Shown: positions 9,123-19,216, numbered from the stretch's first letter. The stretch is 64,000 nucleotides of DNA from Aggregatibacter kilianii (GCF_003129965.1 NZ_NRCJ01000002.1:62001-126000), one strand, 5' to 3'. Numbers and translations are program-made. Notes: generated by a model from the sequence alone, not told the origin.

Positions 9123-10268
9123 ATGTCGTTTTTCTCCCCGCAAGCCTATTTTCATCTCATGGCAAAGCCAAGCAGCTTCCATTGCAACATTCAATGCGAA
9201 TACTGCTTTTATTTGTCGAAGGAAAAGGAATTCGGGGCGAAAGCGCCTTTTATGTCTTTGGACACCTTGCGCAATTATGTAAAAAATTACATTGAATCCC
9301 ACGCCGGCAATCGGGTGGAATTTGCTTGGCAGGGAGGCGAACCGACCTTGCTTGGGCTGGATTTCTTTAAAAGTGCGGTCAGTTTTCAAGATGAATTTGC
9401 CAACGGTAAAACCATCACCAATGCCTTTCAAACCAACGGGCTGGCGCTAAATCGTCAGTGGGCGGAATTTTTTAAACAGCATCAATTTCTCATCGGCTTA
9501 TCTATCGACGGATTGAGTGCCGTACACAACCGTTATCGTATTTCAAGTAACGGCAATCCGACCTTTGATAAAGTGGTCAACGCGCTGGAATTGTTGAAAG
9601 CCTATCAGTTGGATTTTAATACGTTGACTGTGGTGAACGATCAAAACTGGCATCGAGGCAAAGAGACTTATTTAGCCTTGAAAGCCTTGGGATCCACCTT
9701 TATGCAATTTATTCCCATCGTGGAGCGCAAAGATCGTGCATCCGCCGAAACCACGGGATTTTCCGTGCCGCCTGATGGCTTTGGGCGTTTTTTGGTGGAT
9801 GTGTTTCAAGAGTGGAAAAAAGAAGACGTGGGACGAATTTTTGTGCTTGAGTTTGATAATTTGCTGGGACAGTGGTTGGGGTATCCTTCAAGCAGTTGCG
9901 TGCACCAGCCTACTTGTGGCAAATCGCTGGTGGTGGAAGCTAACGGCGATGTCTATTCCTGCGATCATTATGTCTATCCTGAGTACAACATCGGCAATTT
10001 AAACGAGCAGTCTCTTGAACAGCTTGTCCTTTCGCCACAGCAGCAACAATTCGGTATGGAGAAGCTCACGTATCTTACTTCTGTTTGTCAACAATGTAAT
10101 GTGCGGCATTTTTGTCAGGGCGGTTGTCCTAAACATCGCTTTGTTTCCCTGCCGAGCGAGACGGCGAAACACAATTACCTATGCCCGTCATATCGTTATT
10201 TTTTCCACCAAACCGCCGCCGATATGCAGCAAATGTGCCGGCAAATTCGCGCCGGCAATTCGGCTTAA
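9123..10268 (+). CDS. Anaerobic sulfatase-maturating radical SAM enzyme
   Basis: A 381-residue radical-SAM/SPASM protein of the anSME family, which oxidises the sulfatase Cys or Ser to formylglycine without oxygen. The SAM cluster ligands are Cys21, Cys25 and Cys28 (CX3CX2C, CNIQCEYC). The C-terminal SPASM region holds further cysteines for two auxiliary clusters (SCVHQPTCGKSLVVEANGD, CQQCNVRHFCQGGC). It lies close behind the Crp/Fnr gene and one gene after the sulfatase, its evident substrate. An uptake signal occurs within the gene near 9372. The family is certain. Confidence 0.93.
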   Translation: MSFFSPQAYFHLMAKPSSFHCNIQCEYCFYLSKEKEFGAKAPFMSLDTLRNYVKNYIESHAGNRVEFAWQGGEPTLLGLDFFKSAVSFQDEFANGKTITNAFQTNGLALNRQWAEFFKQHQFLIGLSIDGLSAVHNRYRISSNGNPTFDKVVNALELLKAYQLDFNTLTVVNDQNWHRGKETYLALKALGSTFMQFIPIVERKDRASAETTGFSVPPDGFGRFLVDVFQEWKKEDVGRIFVLEFDNLLGQWLGYPSSSCVHQPTCGKSLVVEANGDVYSCDHYVYPEYNIGNLNEQSLEQLVLSPQQQQFGMEKLTYLTSVCQQCNVRHFCQGGCPKHRFVSLPSETAKHNYLCPSYRYFFHQTAADMQQMCRQIRAGNSA

Positions 10269-10302
10269 AAAACGTTTTAAAAACGGACCGCACTTTATTA
10301 GA

Positions 10303-11082
10303 TTAAAAGGCATTTTCCATCATAATTTCACCGTCTTTACGCATCCGATGTAAGGCATAACCTTGGGCTTTCAAATAATCGTAACTTTCTTTGACCATCG
10401 CCGGATTACCACAAATTAAAAAACGGGTATCCGCTTTGTTAAATTGGATATTCAATGCCTGTTCCAGTTCACCGCTCGCCAATAATTGCGGGATTCGCCG
10501 ATGTAATGCGCCTGGCATTTTTTCACGGGTAACCACAGGTTGATAAACCAATTTTTCGGCATATTTCCCGACGACGGAATGGGCCTTCAAATTTGCCAAA
10601 TATTGCTCAAAAACCAAATCATCGGCGTAGGAAACGGAATGCACCAGCATGATTTTATCGGCTTTATGCCAAAATTGTTCGCTTTCCAGCATGGATAAAA
10701 ACGGTGCAATGCCCGATCCTGTGGCAAGCAGAATCAGATCTTTGCCTTGCGGAATGCGATTTACGGTGAAAAATCCTACAGCTTTTTTCTCCAGTAATAA
10801 TGTATCGCCGGCTTTCATTTGCGCAAAGTGAGCGGACATGACACCACCTTCAATTAAAATGGCATAGAAATCAAGATGTTCGGCATCTTCGGCAGAGATC
10901 ATGGAATAAGCGCGGGAAACATATTCCTCGCCGTTCATAAACCCTAGTTTGGCAAATTGTCCGGCGATAAAATCAAAATCGGCGGGGCGGGTGATACCGA
11001 AAGAGAGGAGTTTGGGCGTATGTTTTTTAACCCAAAGGACACGTTGTTCGGTATATGAAGAGTCTTTTTTTGTTTGATTCAT
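10303..11082 (-). CDS. fpr: Ferredoxin/flavodoxin-NADP+ reductase
   Basis: A 259-residue FAD enzyme moving electrons between NADPH and ferredoxin or flavodoxin. It shows the FAD-binding SRAYSMIS motif near residue 60, the NADP-binding GSGIAPFLSMLES near residue 120, and the C-terminal MRKDGEIMMENAF. Length is close to E. coli Fpr (248). It converges on the sulfatase-maturase gene; reduced flavodoxin is a known electron source for radical-SAM enzymes, but the adjacency may be chance. The start follows AGGAGC. Confidence 0.9.
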   Translation of the reverse strand: MNQTKKDSSYTEQRVLWVKKHTPKLLSFGITRPADFDFIAGQFAKLGFMNGEEYVSRAYSMISAEDAEHLDFYAILIEGGVMSAHFAQMKAGDTLLLEKKAVGFFTVNRIPQGKDLILLATGSGIAPFLSMLESEQFWHKADKIMLVHSVSYADDLVFEQYLANLKAHSVVGKYAEKLVYQPVVTREKMPGALHRRIPQLLASGELEQALNIQFNKADTRFLICGNPAMVKESYDYLKAQGYALHRMRKDGEIMMENAF

Positions 11083-11238
11083 AAATAGCTCCTGATTTTC
11101 CTAAAATAAAAAAACGAAAAACGGGCAAGCCCGAATAGACTACATTTTATACTATTCAAAAAGGATGTCATGCGTTTATCTTTAAATATTTTCTTATAAC
11201 AAAAGCCTTTAAAAGCCATTTTATACGCTGTTCGGCTA

Positions 11239-11267
11239 TTGCTTAACGCTACAAAATTCTGTAAAAT
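11239..11267 (+). promoter_or_regulatory. Predicted infC promoter
   Basis: TTGCTT and TAAAAT are separated by exactly 17 bases, about 110 bases before the infC start. A TGCTC/GAGCA hairpin (11281-11297) lies early in the leader. Confidence 0.6.
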
Positions 11268-11304
11268 GCACCCCGTTTTTTGCTCGTTGTCAGAGCATTA
11301 AAAA

Positions 11305-11388
11305 ATGAATCTAACTTCTGTTCTTTATATATTAAAACAGCAGTTTTTTGACTTAATTAATAGAGGAATGTCATTATTAAAACCGTAA
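11305..11388 (+). CDS. Possible 27-codon upstream ORF overlapping the infC start
   Basis: An ATG at 11305 opens a 27-codon frame ending with TAA at 11386-11388, 10 bases past the infC AUU and out of frame with infC. A second in-frame ATG (11368) sits almost on the infC ribosome site. The upstream ribosome site is weak. Translation could influence IF3 synthesis, but this may be chance. Confidence 0.25.
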   Translation: MNLTSVLYILKQQFFDLINRGMSLLKP

Positions 11389-11918
11389 AAAAAGCACCCG
11401 CAGTAAATCGCCCTAATCGTATTAACGATGAAATTAGAGTGAAAGAAGTCCGCTTGATTGACCAGGACGGCGAACAAGTTGGGATTGTTCCGATTCAGCA
11501 GGCATTAGAAATGGCGGAAGCCGTTGCTTTAGATCTTGTTGAAATCAGTCCGAATGCGGAACCTCCGGTGTGTCGCATTATGAACTACGGTAAATTCCTT
11601 TACGAGAAAAGCAAAACTGCCAAAGAGCAGAAGAAAAAGCAGAAAGTTGTGCAGGTGAAGGAAATTAAATTCCGTCCCGGCACAGACGAAGGCGACTATC
11701 AGGTAAAACTACGCAGCCTGATTCGCTTTTTGGAAGACGGGGATAAAGCCAAAGTGACCGTTCGATTCCGCGGACGTGAAATGGCTCACCAAGATATCGG
11801 TTTGGACGTGTTGGAACGTGTTAAAAATGACTTAGCCGAAATTGCCGTGGTGGAATCTGCACCGGGTAAATTGGAAGGTCGCCAAGCCGTTATGGTACTC
11901 GCCCCGAAAAAGAAATAA
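11376..11918 (+). CDS. infC: Translation initiation factor IF-3 (AUU start)
   Basis: A 180-residue IF-3, which binds the 30S subunit, prevents subunit joining and checks start-codon fidelity. The frame opens with the rare start codon ATT at 11376, 8 bases after AGAGGA; the length then equals E. coli IF-3. The reading [20 protein letters not shown] is the conserved N-terminus, so later starts such as GTG 11439 would truncate it. In E. coli the AUU codon lets IF-3 repress its own synthesis, and the same is expected here. It heads infC-rpmI-rplT. Confidence 0.96.
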   Translation: MKTVKKAPAVNRPNRINDEIRVKEVRLIDQDGEQVGIVPIQQALEMAEAVALDLVEISPNAEPPVCRIMNYGKFLYEKSKTAKEQKKKQKVVQVKEIKFRPGTDEGDYQVKLRSLIRFLEDGDKAKVTVRFRGREMAHQDIGLDVLERVKNDLAEIAVVESAPGKLEGRQAVMVLAPKKK

Positions 11919-11937
11919 TCAGTGCATTTCAAGTAAC

Positions 11938-11981
11938 AAAAGTGCGGTGAAAATTCCAAGTGTTTTTTCAACCGCACTTTT
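11938..11981 (+). terminator. Uptake-signal-pair hairpin between infC and rpmI
   Basis: AAAAGTGCGGTGAAAA is opposed to TTTTTTCAACCGCACTTTT. It could partially terminate after infC and lower or raise rpmI-rplT relative to infC. Confidence 0.65.
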
Positions 11982-12034
11982 ATTCGCCTGATTATTTATG
12001 ATAGAGCCTTTTAGATTTAAAGTGAGTACAAGGC

Positions 12035-12075
12035 AAACCGCTGAAGACAGTGCAATTTGCACGGCAAAGCGGTTT
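12035..12075 (+). promoter_or_regulatory. Structured rpmI leader, candidate L20 operator
   Basis: AAACCGCT (12035-12042) pairs with AGCGGTTT (12068-12075), enclosing a GTGC/GCAC hairpin, in the 220-base infC-rpmI gap. In E. coli, L20 represses rpmI-rplT by binding structures in this same gap. Confidence 0.45.
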
Positions 12076-12141
12076 AACGCAATAATCGCTTTAAAGATAA
12101 AGGCGTGATTAACGTTAAAAACAATGCGGAGTTATTAAACA

Positions 12142-12339
12142 ATGCCTAAAATTAAAACAGTACGCGGTGCTGCTAAGCGTTTCAAAAAAACTGCTTCCGG
12201 CGGTTTCAAGCGTAAACAATCTCACTTACGTCATATTTTGACTAAGAAAACAACAAAACGTAAACGTCATCTACGCCATAAATCCATGGTTGCTAAGTCC
12301 GACTTAGTATTAGTAGTCGCGTGCTTGCCATATGCATAA
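12142..12339 (+). CDS. rpmI: 50S ribosomal protein L35
   Basis: A 65-residue, highly basic protein beginning [17 protein letters not shown], the standard L35 N-terminus, with an [14 protein letters not shown] core. It has the standard family length. A GGAG ribosome site lies 10 bases upstream. It forms a translationally linked pair with rplT, 55 bases downstream, and probably follows a structured operator. Confidence 0.97.
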   Translation: MPKIKTVRGAAKRFKKTASGGFKRKQSHLRHILTKKTTKRKRHLRHKSMVAKSDLVLVVACLPYA

Positions 12340-12391
12340 GCACAAACGTACGTCAGTTCATTTTAGTTAAAAATATTACATAGGAGATTAA

Positions 12392-12748
<357 letters not shown>

Positions 12749-12775
12749 TTTTTTTAAAGTTTAGATAAAAAATTA

Positions 12776-12799
12776 GGACGCTCTTGAGCGTCCTTTTTT
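12776..12799 (+). terminator. rplT terminator
   Basis: GGACGCTC, TT loop, GAGCGTCC, then TTTTTT. Confidence 0.92.
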
Positions 12800-12915
12800 G
12801 TGCCTTTAAAAACACCCGTAAAAAGCACCGCACTTTTCTCTATTCTTCATTTCCCTATCGCTATTTTCATGCTGATATGCTAAAAATACGCACCGCTTAA
12901 TACATGGAAATTAAC

Positions 12916-13476
12916 ATGAAAAAATATCTTCTTTCCTTTCTAATCGTTACCTCAACACCTCTCTTTGCCATCAATCCACAACAATTGGTAGAGGACGCCA
13001 AACAACAAATTAATGTCACTACAGGTTATGATCCTGCTTACCGAAAATTAACTTTTCCCATGGGGGATGTGCCGATACACACGGGCGTGTGCACTGATGT
13101 GATTGTGCGCGCATATCGTCATCAGCAAATCGATTTGCAGCAGTTGGTGAATAAGGATATGAAAAAAGCCTGGAACGCTTATCCTAAGCGTTGGGGAAAT
13201 AAAACCACGGATACTAATATTGATCACCGTCGCGTACCGAATTTGGAAACGTTTTTCAGCCGCCACGGAAAATCCCTTTCATTAACCGATGTTACCGATT
13301 TTCAGGCAGGAGACATTGTGACTTGGCGGCTTCCGCGCAATTTACCGCATATCGGTATCGTTTCCGATAAGAAAAACGCTGATGGAATTCCATTGATTAT
13401 TCATAATATCGGTAACGGAACGCAAGAAGAGGATATTTTATTTAAATATCAAATTGTTGGACATTATCGCTATTAG
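12916..13476 (+). CDS. Secreted DUF1287-family protein (YijF-like)
   Basis: About 186 residues, with a Sec signal peptide (MKKYLLSFLIVTSTPLFA) and a DUF1287 domain of NlpC/P60-like fold. A conserved Cys lies in HTGVCTDVIVRA, His in RNLPHIGIVSD and His/Asn in LIIHNIGNG, suggesting a Cys-His hydrolase. The start is ATG 12916; an ATG 12 bases upstream (12904) is possible but leaves the signal peptide less typical. It is probably periplasmic. The biological substrate is unknown. Confidence 0.8.
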   Translation: MKKYLLSFLIVTSTPLFAINPQQLVEDAKQQINVTTGYDPAYRKLTFPMGDVPIHTGVCTDVIVRAYRHQQIDLQQLVNKDMKKAWNAYPKRWGNKTTDTNIDHRRVPNLETFFSRHGKSLSLTDVTDFQAGDIVTWRLPRNLPHIGIVSDKKNADGIPLIIHNIGNGTQEEDILFKYQIVGHYRY

Positions 13477-13542
13477 TTTTCATAACGGAAAGTTATTAGG
13501 GGATTGTTAAAAAATTGCATGAATTGTTAAAGTAAAATCCTC

Positions 13543-13670
13543 AAAAAGAAAAAACCGCTACCCAATTTCTGGATAGCGGGGAGGTCTTAAATATAAGAAA
13601 ACTTTAAAGACAACTGCATTTGCAGTGCACTAGCAATTACTAAGACTGGAAACAGAAAAAATAGTTCGTA
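13543..13670 (-). ncRNA. Candidate small RNA with three hairpins
   Basis: Read on the minus strand: an ACTGCA/TGCAGT hairpin (13613-13626), then GTCTTTAAA/TTTAAGAC (13584-13611), then CCGCTA/TAGCGG (13555-13579) followed by T6-C-T5. The last is a good intrinsic terminator with no minus-strand gene between it and the dxs terminator about 290 bases upstream. A short independent transcript is the simplest explanation. The 5' end is a guess, and I do not recognise the family. Confidence 0.4.
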
Positions 13671-13870
13671 AAAATGCAGAAAAAACTTGCAATTTACAAA
13701 AAGTTTACATTCAAATTTGGTTAAAAAATGTAACATTTTAATAAATAAGGACAAAACTTTTTAAATTGAATGAAATAATTTGTTTTGTAAGTTTTATGTA
13801 TGGTTGCAGGTTAATGGCATGAAGCTTTACCAAACTTGATTCTCTAGAATAGAGGTTCTTAAAGAACAAC

Positions 13871-13903
13871 CGCCCCTAAACAGGTTCAAATTCGGGGCGG
13901 TTT
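13871..13903 (-). terminator. dxs terminator
   Basis: CCGCCCC and GGGGCGG enclose an 18-19-base loop just past the dxs stop. It could work on both strands. Confidence 0.65.
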
Positions 13904-13923
13904 ATGATTAAGGAAAGAGAGAA

Positions 13924-15780
13924 TTAATTGCCGGCAGTCAAAAAATCCAGAATTTGCCGTTCAATTCCGGCAGCATCCAGTTTGAGTTCGGCAAGGATTT
14001 CCAATTGCGTGCCTTGCGGAATAAAGTAGTCCGGCAGGCCTAATTGCAATAATTTCACTTGATGTTGTTGCTGATTCAAGACCTCCGCTACCGCACTCCC
14101 TACGCCGCCTTGAATAGCGTTTTCTTCCAATGTCACGATCAATTCGTGGGTTTTGGCGATGTCGTTAATACGGGTAGTGTCCAATGGTTTGACAAAGCGC
14201 ATATCAACCACGGTGGCATTCAGTTTTTCTGCCGCCAGCAAAGCGTTAGGCAAGAGTGTGCCGAAATTCAAAATGGCGATTTTCTTGCCCTCACGCGCGA
14301 GTTTTGATTTACCCAATTCTAACTGTTGCAAGGGTTCTAAGGTGACGCCCACCGCATTGCCGCGCGGATAACGTACCGCTGCCGGTTTACCGCAATGATA
14401 GCCGGTGTAGAGCATTTGACGACATTCATTTTCGTCACTTGGTGTCATGATGACGAAATTCGGAATGCAGCGCATGAAGCTGATGTCGAACGCACCTTGG
14501 TGGGTTTGTCCGTCTGCGCCGACAATACCTGCGCGGTCAATCGCAAAGAGAACCGGTAGATTTTGAATGGCGACATCGTGAATTAATTGGTCGTAGGCAC
14601 GTTGTAAGAAAGTCGAGTAAATTGCTACTACAGGTTTGTATCCGCCGATGGCTAACCCTGCTGCAAAGGTCACGGCGTGTTGTTCGGCAATGGCGACGTC
14701 AAAATATTGTTGCGGGAAGCGTTGGGAGAATTCCACCATGCCGGAACCTTCACGCATTGCCGGGGTAATACCGATGAGCTTTGGATCCTGTTCTGCCATT
14801 TCACACAGCCAGTCGCCGAAAATTTTGGAGTAGGTCGGTGTAGCATTGGATTTCGGTAATTCGCCGCTCAAATGGTTAAATTTCGGTACGCCGTGGAAGC
14901 CGATAGGATCTTTCTCCGCCGGGGTGTAACCTTTACCTTTTTTGGTGACGATATGCAGGAACTGCGGCCCTTTCAGTGAACTCATATTTTGCAGAGTGCT
15001 AATGAGCTCTTCTACATTGTGTCCGTCAATTGGTCCGATGTAGTTAAAACCCAGTTCCTCAAACATCGTGCCGCCCGGCGACACAAAGCCTTTAACGTGC
15101 TCTTCGGTTTTTTTCACGAATTCTTTAATCGGCGGTACGCCGGAAAGAATTTTCTTTCCGCCTTCGCGAATGCTGGAATAAAAAGAACCGGACAGCAAAC
15201 GCGCCAAGTGATTATTCAGCGCGCCCACATTTTCCGAAATGGACATTTCGTTGTCGTTTAAAATCACCAACATATCCGTATGCAATGATCCCGCATGATT
15301 AAGGGCTTCAAATGCCATGCCGGCAGTAATCGCGCCGTCGCCGATGACACAAACGGTTTTGCGTCCGGCGTTTTCCCGTTCTGCCGCGATGGCAATGCCG
15401 AGGCCTGCGCTGATGGAAGTCGAGGAGTGCCCGACACTGAGCACGTCAAACTCGCTTTCACCGCGCCATGGAAACGGATGTAACCCGCCTTTTTGACGAA
15501 TGGTCGGCATTTGGTCTCGGCGACCGGTTAGAATTTTATGAGGATACGCCTGATGACCCACATCCCAAATCAGCTGATCGAACGGCGTTTTAAATACATA
15601 ATGCAATGCAACGGTCAGTTCCACCGTGCCCAAGCCGGAAGCCAAATGCCCGCTACTTTGACTCACCGACTCCAACAGATATTCGCGCAGTTCTTGACAC
15701 ACTTGAGGCAGCTGATCTTTGTTCAGCAAACGCAAATCTTCAGGTGAATTAATGAGGGATAAAAGGGGATAATTTTGCAT
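13924..15780 (-). CDS. dxs: 1-deoxy-D-xylulose-5-phosphate synthase
   Basis: A 618-residue thiamine-diphosphate enzyme joining pyruvate and glyceraldehyde 3-phosphate, the first step of the MEP isoprenoid pathway. It shows the N-terminal [16 protein letters not shown], the ThDP motif [18 protein letters not shown], and transketolase-type [12 protein letters not shown] and [15 protein letters not shown]. Full length. It is the last gene of xseB-ispA-dxs, 85 bases after ispA. The start ATG has only a weak ribosome site, so coupling to upstream translation is possible. Confidence 0.97.
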   Translation of the reverse strand: MQNYPLLSLINSPEDLRLLNKDQLPQVCQELREYLLESVSQSSGHLASGLGTVELTVALHYVFKTPFDQLIWDVGHQAYPHKILTGRRDQMPTIRQKGGLHPFPWRGESEFDVLSVGHSSTSISAGLGIAIAAERENAGRKTVCVIGDGAITAGMAFEALNHAGSLHTDMLVILNDNEMSISENVGALNNHLARLLSGSFYSSIREGGKKILSGVPPIKEFVKKTEEHVKGFVSPGGTMFEELGFNYIGPIDGHNVEELISTLQNMSSLKGPQFLHIVTKKGKGYTPAEKDPIGFHGVPKFNHLSGELPKSNATPTYSKIFGDWLCEMAEQDPKLIGITPAMREGSGMVEFSQRFPQQYFDVAIAEQHAVTFAAGLAIGGYKPVVAIYSTFLQRAYDQLIHDVAIQNLPVLFAIDRAGIVGADGQTHQGAFDISFMRCIPNFVIMTPSDENECRQMLYTGYHCGKPAAVRYPRGNAVGVTLEPLQQLELGKSKLAREGKKIAILNFGTLLPNALLAAEKLNATVVDMRFVKPLDTTRINDIAKTHELIVTLEENAIQGGVGSAVAEVLNQQQHQVKLLQLGLPDYFIPQGTQLEILAELKLDAAGIERQILDFLTAGN

Positions 15781-15865
15781 AAGAGTGAGTCAATTCCAAC
15801 GTTAAAATTTATATAGCAACACAGTAAAAAACATGTCTAATTTCAACCGCACTTTTCATAAAAAC

Positions 15866-16756
15866 TTAGCTTTTGCGATGAATGATGAATTCAGCCAATG
15901 CATAAAGTGCGGTGGTATCAAAAGGTAAATCTTTCAGTTCGGCTAATGCCGTTTCGTAAAGTTCCTGCGCTTTTTGTTTGGCGCCATCAAGCCCCAATAA
16001 TTTCGGATAAGTGCTTTTGTCCGCCGTGAGATCAGAGCCTGCGGTTTTGCCGAGCGTCGCGCTGTCACCTTCGATGTCTAAAATATCGTCTTGCACCTGA
16101 AAGGCTAAGCCGATTGCGGTGGCGTAGCGTTCCAATTGTTTCGCTAAGCCTTGGTCGGCAAAATGCGGGGAGCAGATAAACCCCATTTTTAACGCGGCAG
16201 TCAGTAACGCGCCGGTTTTATTCAAATGGATCTGTTCCAGTTCTTGCAAGCTGATGCTTTTTTGTTCCGAAATTAAATCCAAACTTTGCCCCAAACACAT
16301 GCCTTTTACACCGGCGGCAGCACTTAAGGTTTTGATCAACGCCAGTTTTTGTTCCGCCGACAAATGCGGAATCTCCGTTAAAATTTCAAAGGCAAATGCC
16401 TGCAACGCGTCACCGGCTAAAATGGCGGTGGCTTCATCAAACGCAATGTGGCAGGTTTTGTGTCCGCGACGTAATTCATCGTCGTCCATGGCGGGTAAAT
16501 CATCATGAATCAAAGAATAAGCATGAATGGCTTCAATGGCAGCAGCGGCATAATCCAGTTGCGTTAATTCGGCGTCTAACATTCTGCCAGTGGCATACAC
16601 CAAAAACGGACGAATGCGCTTTCCACCTAACAATAAACCGTATTTCATGGCTTCCGCCAAAGGCGCGGGTGCGCTATCAATATGCGCAAATTGATCGGCT
16701 AAAAATTGATTAATCCGTTGTTGAGCCTGCTGTAAATCTTGTGAGAACTGATACAT
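15866..16756 (-). CDS. ispA: Farnesyl diphosphate synthase
   Basis: A 296-residue polyprenyl synthase condensing IPP with DMAPP/GPP to farnesyl diphosphate. The two Asp-rich Mg motifs are HDDLPAMDDDELRRG and FQVQDDILDIEGD. The start is ATG 16756, 10 bases past the xseB stop; a longer frame reading back to 16891 overlaps xseB and has no homology. It operates with dxs downstream in isoprenoid synthesis. Confidence 0.96.
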   Translation of the reverse strand: MYQFSQDLQQAQQRINQFLADQFAHIDSAPAPLAEAMKYGLLLGGKRIRPFLVYATGRMLDAELTQLDYAAAAIEAIHAYSLIHDDLPAMDDDELRRGHKTCHIAFDEATAILAGDALQAFAFEILTEIPHLSAEQKLALIKTLSAAAGVKGMCLGQSLDLISEQKSISLQELEQIHLNKTGALLTAALKMGFICSPHFADQGLAKQLERYATAIGLAFQVQDDILDIEGDSATLGKTAGSDLTADKSTYPKLLGLDGAKQKAQELYETALAELKDLPFDTTALYALAEFIIHRKS

Positions 16757-16766
16757 CGCCGACCCG

Positions 16767-17012
16767 TTATTCTTCCGGTTGATAATCGCTGAGTTTGGCG
16801 CTTTCGCTTTTTTGCAACAAAATCTGAATGCGTTGTTCTGCCTGTTGCAAACGTTCTTGACCCAATTGTGCGAGCTTAATGCCTTGCTCAAAATCGTTTA
16901 ACGCGTCTTCAAGAGAAAGCTCGTTATTCTCCAATCGAGAAACAATGTCTTCCAGTTGCTTGAGCGTATTTTCAAAATCAGGTTCTTGTTTTTCAGCCGG
17001 CTTGCGTGCCAT
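16767..17012 (-). CDS. xseB: Exodeoxyribonuclease VII small subunit
   Basis: An 81-residue small subunit of ExoVII ([35 protein letters not shown]), a predicted helical hairpin that coats the XseA stalk; the enzyme degrades single-stranded DNA. The start is ATG 17012 with AAGGAT upstream. It is first in the conserved xseB-ispA-dxs order; xseA is not in the window. Confidence 0.95.
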   Translation of the reverse strand: MARKPAEKQEPDFENTLKQLEDIVSRLENNELSLEDALNDFEQGIKLAQLGQERLQQAEQRIQILLQKSESAKLSDYQPEE

Positions 17013-17146
17013 CGTTTTATCCTTTTTTGCGCAAAATAGAATTGCCGTATTGTACTTGATTTTTAGTGAATTTGTTAGGGCGAATTTGCGGTATTTCCGC
17101 CAAAAATCGGGGCAAAAAACACCAGAAAAAAGCACCGCACTTTTGG

Positions 17147-18100
17147 TTAATGCTCGCAGTTTTGTTGCGCCTTACAACGGGCAAAGAGCCATTTTAAGCC
17201 GTCTAACAACGCGGGCATAACGCTGGTCATGTGAGTTTCTTCGGGATAAATTTTGCTGACAACGGATAAATTACCATTCGATATCGTCTTGAATTTTTCT
17301 TCTAAATTAAGCAGTTGACTAACCATAGCACGTTGTTCCAACAGCTTTTGTCGTTGCGAATCCTGTTTCATGTAAGGCGCAAGTTTTTGCTCGTATTCGC
17401 CCACAGTCAAACGCACGCCGATATTTTCTTTAGCATATTGCGGGCGTTGTTGGGCAAATGCAGGCAAATCCTGCAAGATGCGTTGTTGATTCCACCACAC
17501 GGAAGGACTGGCAATAAGATAATTACGGAAGCTTTCAGGGTGATTGAGCAAACTATATAAGCCGAATAAACCGCCGTAGGAATGACCGAAAATGTTTTGC
17601 TGTGCGTGATTAATGTTGAAACGACGATGTAAATCCGGCGCCAATTCTTCCTGTATAAAACGATAAAAACGCTCCGCACCGCCGAATTGTCGATTGGCAT
17701 TATCGCCCGTATCGGCGTAGCTTTCCGACGGTGGCGTGTAATCCTGTGCACGTTCCGCAGGATTCAGCAGTTGTGTATTCGGATAACCAATGCCCACAAT
17801 TAAAAACGGCACCGCATTGGTTTCCTGCGCGCGCGCCATCATGTTTTGCGCCATGCCGGCAGCCGCCGGGAAAAGGGCGTCGCCGTCCAACACATACAAC
17901 ACCGAATAGCCCAATTCTTTTGCCTGCCCGACAGGCATCACCTGAATGCGATAATCTTTCTTCGTGAATTGGCTGTGCAATTGATATTCCTGCGCACCGG
18001 GCAGCACGGCGGGTTTTAATTCGCCTGCCGAAGCGGATTGATGGGCGTCGGCAATATTGAAAAATACGCCGCAGGAAAGGGCTAATAATAACGGTTTCAT
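17147..18100 (-). CDS. Secreted esterase-D-type hydrolase (IroE/Fes-like)
   Basis: A 317-residue alpha/beta hydrolase of the putative-esterase family (PF00756) with an N-terminal signal peptide ([19 protein letters not shown]). The nucleophile elbow is GHSYGG, with Asp in [10 protein letters not shown] and a C-terminal His near EETHMTS. The family includes siderophore esterases such as IroE and Fes, but also other acyl hydrolases; no siderophore genes lie nearby, so the substrate is open. ATG 18100 is chosen because GAGGACA lies 6-12 bases upstream and overlaps the alternative ATG at 18112. Confidence 0.82.
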   Translation of the reverse strand: MKPLLLALSCGVFFNIADAHQSASAGELKPAVLPGAQEYQLHSQFTKKDYRIQVMPVGQAKELGYSVLYVLDGDALFPAAAGMAQNMMARAQETNAVPFLIVGIGYPNTQLLNPAERAQDYTPPSESYADTGDNANRQFGGAERFYRFIQEELAPDLHRRFNINHAQQNIFGHSYGGLFGLYSLLNHPESFRNYLIASPSVWWNQQRILQDLPAFAQQRPQYAKENIGVRLTVGEYEQKLAPYMKQDSQRQKLLEQRAMVSQLLNLEEKFKTISNGNLSVVSKIYPEETHMTSVMPALLDGLKWLFARCKAQQNCEH

Positions 18101-18297
18101 AGTTGTCCTCATGTGAATTTTTCGCGTTAGCGTAACAAAGTGCGGTGGGTTTTTCTAAAGTTTTTTACGGCTTAAAAACATCGGGAAAAATAACCGCACT
18201 TTATCACTACTCAGATCAGTATAAATTGCTATAAAAATTCCGAAAATTATGGTCTAATAGCCCACAATTTTTTGTTAATCAAGAGAAAAGGTTAAAT

Positions 18298-19194
18298 ATG
18301 AGCTGGATTGATAGAATTTTTAGTAAAAATACATCTTCTTCCTCACGTAAAGCCAATGTGCCGGAAGGCGTTTGGACAAAATGTACTTCCTGCGAACAAG
18401 TGTTATATCGTGAAGAATTAAAACGCCATTTGGAAGTCTGCCCAAAATGCGGTCATCACATGCGTATTGATGCACGCGAACGTTTGTTGGCGTTACTCGA
18501 TCAGGACAGCACGCAAGAATTAGCGGCGGATTTAGAGCCGAAAGATATCTTAAAATTCAAAGACTTGAAAAAATATAAAGATCGTATTAGTGCGGCACAA
18601 AAAGACACCGGTGAAAAAGATGCGTTAATTGCATTTTATGGTACGTTGTACAACATGCCGGTTGTGGCGGCGGCGTCCAACTTTAGCTTTATGGGCGGTT
18701 CCATGGGGTCTGTGGTCGGTGCGAAGTTCGTGAAAGCGGCGGAAAAAGCCATGGAAGAAAATTGCCCGTTTGTGTGTTTTTCTGCCAGTGGCGGTGCGCG
18801 TATGCAGGAAGCATTGTTCTCCTTAATGCAAATGGCGAAAACCAGCGCGGTCTTGGCGAAAATGCGTGAAAAAGGCGTGCCGTTCATTTCCGTGTTGACG
18901 GATCCGACGTTGGGCGGCGTCTCTGCCAGTTTCGCTATGTTAGGCGACATTAATATTGCCGAGCCGAAAGCATTAATCGGTTTCGCCGGTCCGCGTGTCA
19001 TTGAACAAACCGTACGCGAAAAATTGCCGGAAGGCTTCCAACGCAGTGAATTTTTATTGGAAAAAGGCGCAATAGACATGATCGTCAAACGTGCCGATAT
19101 GCGCGATACATTGGCAGGTTTACTCAGCAAATTGATGCACAAACCTTCACCTTTTGTGGAAAGTGAATTGGTTATCGAAGAAACCGCCGCATAA
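18298..19194 (+). CDS. accD: Acetyl-CoA carboxylase carboxyltransferase beta subunit
   Basis: A 298-residue beta subunit of the carboxyltransferase that makes malonyl-CoA for fatty-acid synthesis. The zinc ribbon uses Cys29, Cys32, Cys48 and Cys51; the crotonase-like core contains [22 protein letters not shown] and [19 protein letters not shown]. The start follows AGAAAAGG. folC follows within 22 bases, a conserved pairing. A pair of opposed uptake signals (18137-18146 and 18193-18202) lies in the upstream divergent region. Confidence 0.97.
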   Translation: MSWIDRIFSKNTSSSSRKANVPEGVWTKCTSCEQVLYREELKRHLEVCPKCGHHMRIDARERLLALLDQDSTQELAADLEPKDILKFKDLKKYKDRISAAQKDTGEKDALIAFYGTLYNMPVVAAASNFSFMGGSMGSVVGAKFVKAAEKAMEENCPFVCFSASGGARMQEALFSLMQMAKTSAVLAKMREKGVPFISVLTDPTLGGVSASFAMLGDINIAEPKALIGFAGPRVIEQTVREKLPEGFQRSEFLLEKGAIDMIVKRADMRDTLAGLLSKLMHKPSPFVESELVIEETAA

Positions 19195-19216
19195 AATCTC
19201 ATTTAAGGCATTCATA

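Larger units (their letters stand above)
13477..13923. other. AT-rich convergent intergenic gap
   Basis: 447 bases between convergent genes, with no plausible protein gene. It holds a minus-strand terminator with two upstream hairpins (candidate small RNA) and the dxs terminator at 13871-13903. The rest is AT-rich with nothing recognised. Confidence 0.6.

Noticed and set aside
13871-13903. GGTTCAAATTC inside the dxs terminator looks like a tRNA T-arm
   Set aside because: No acceptor stem, anticodon arm or CCA-type end surrounds it; the flanking GC arms form a terminator instead.
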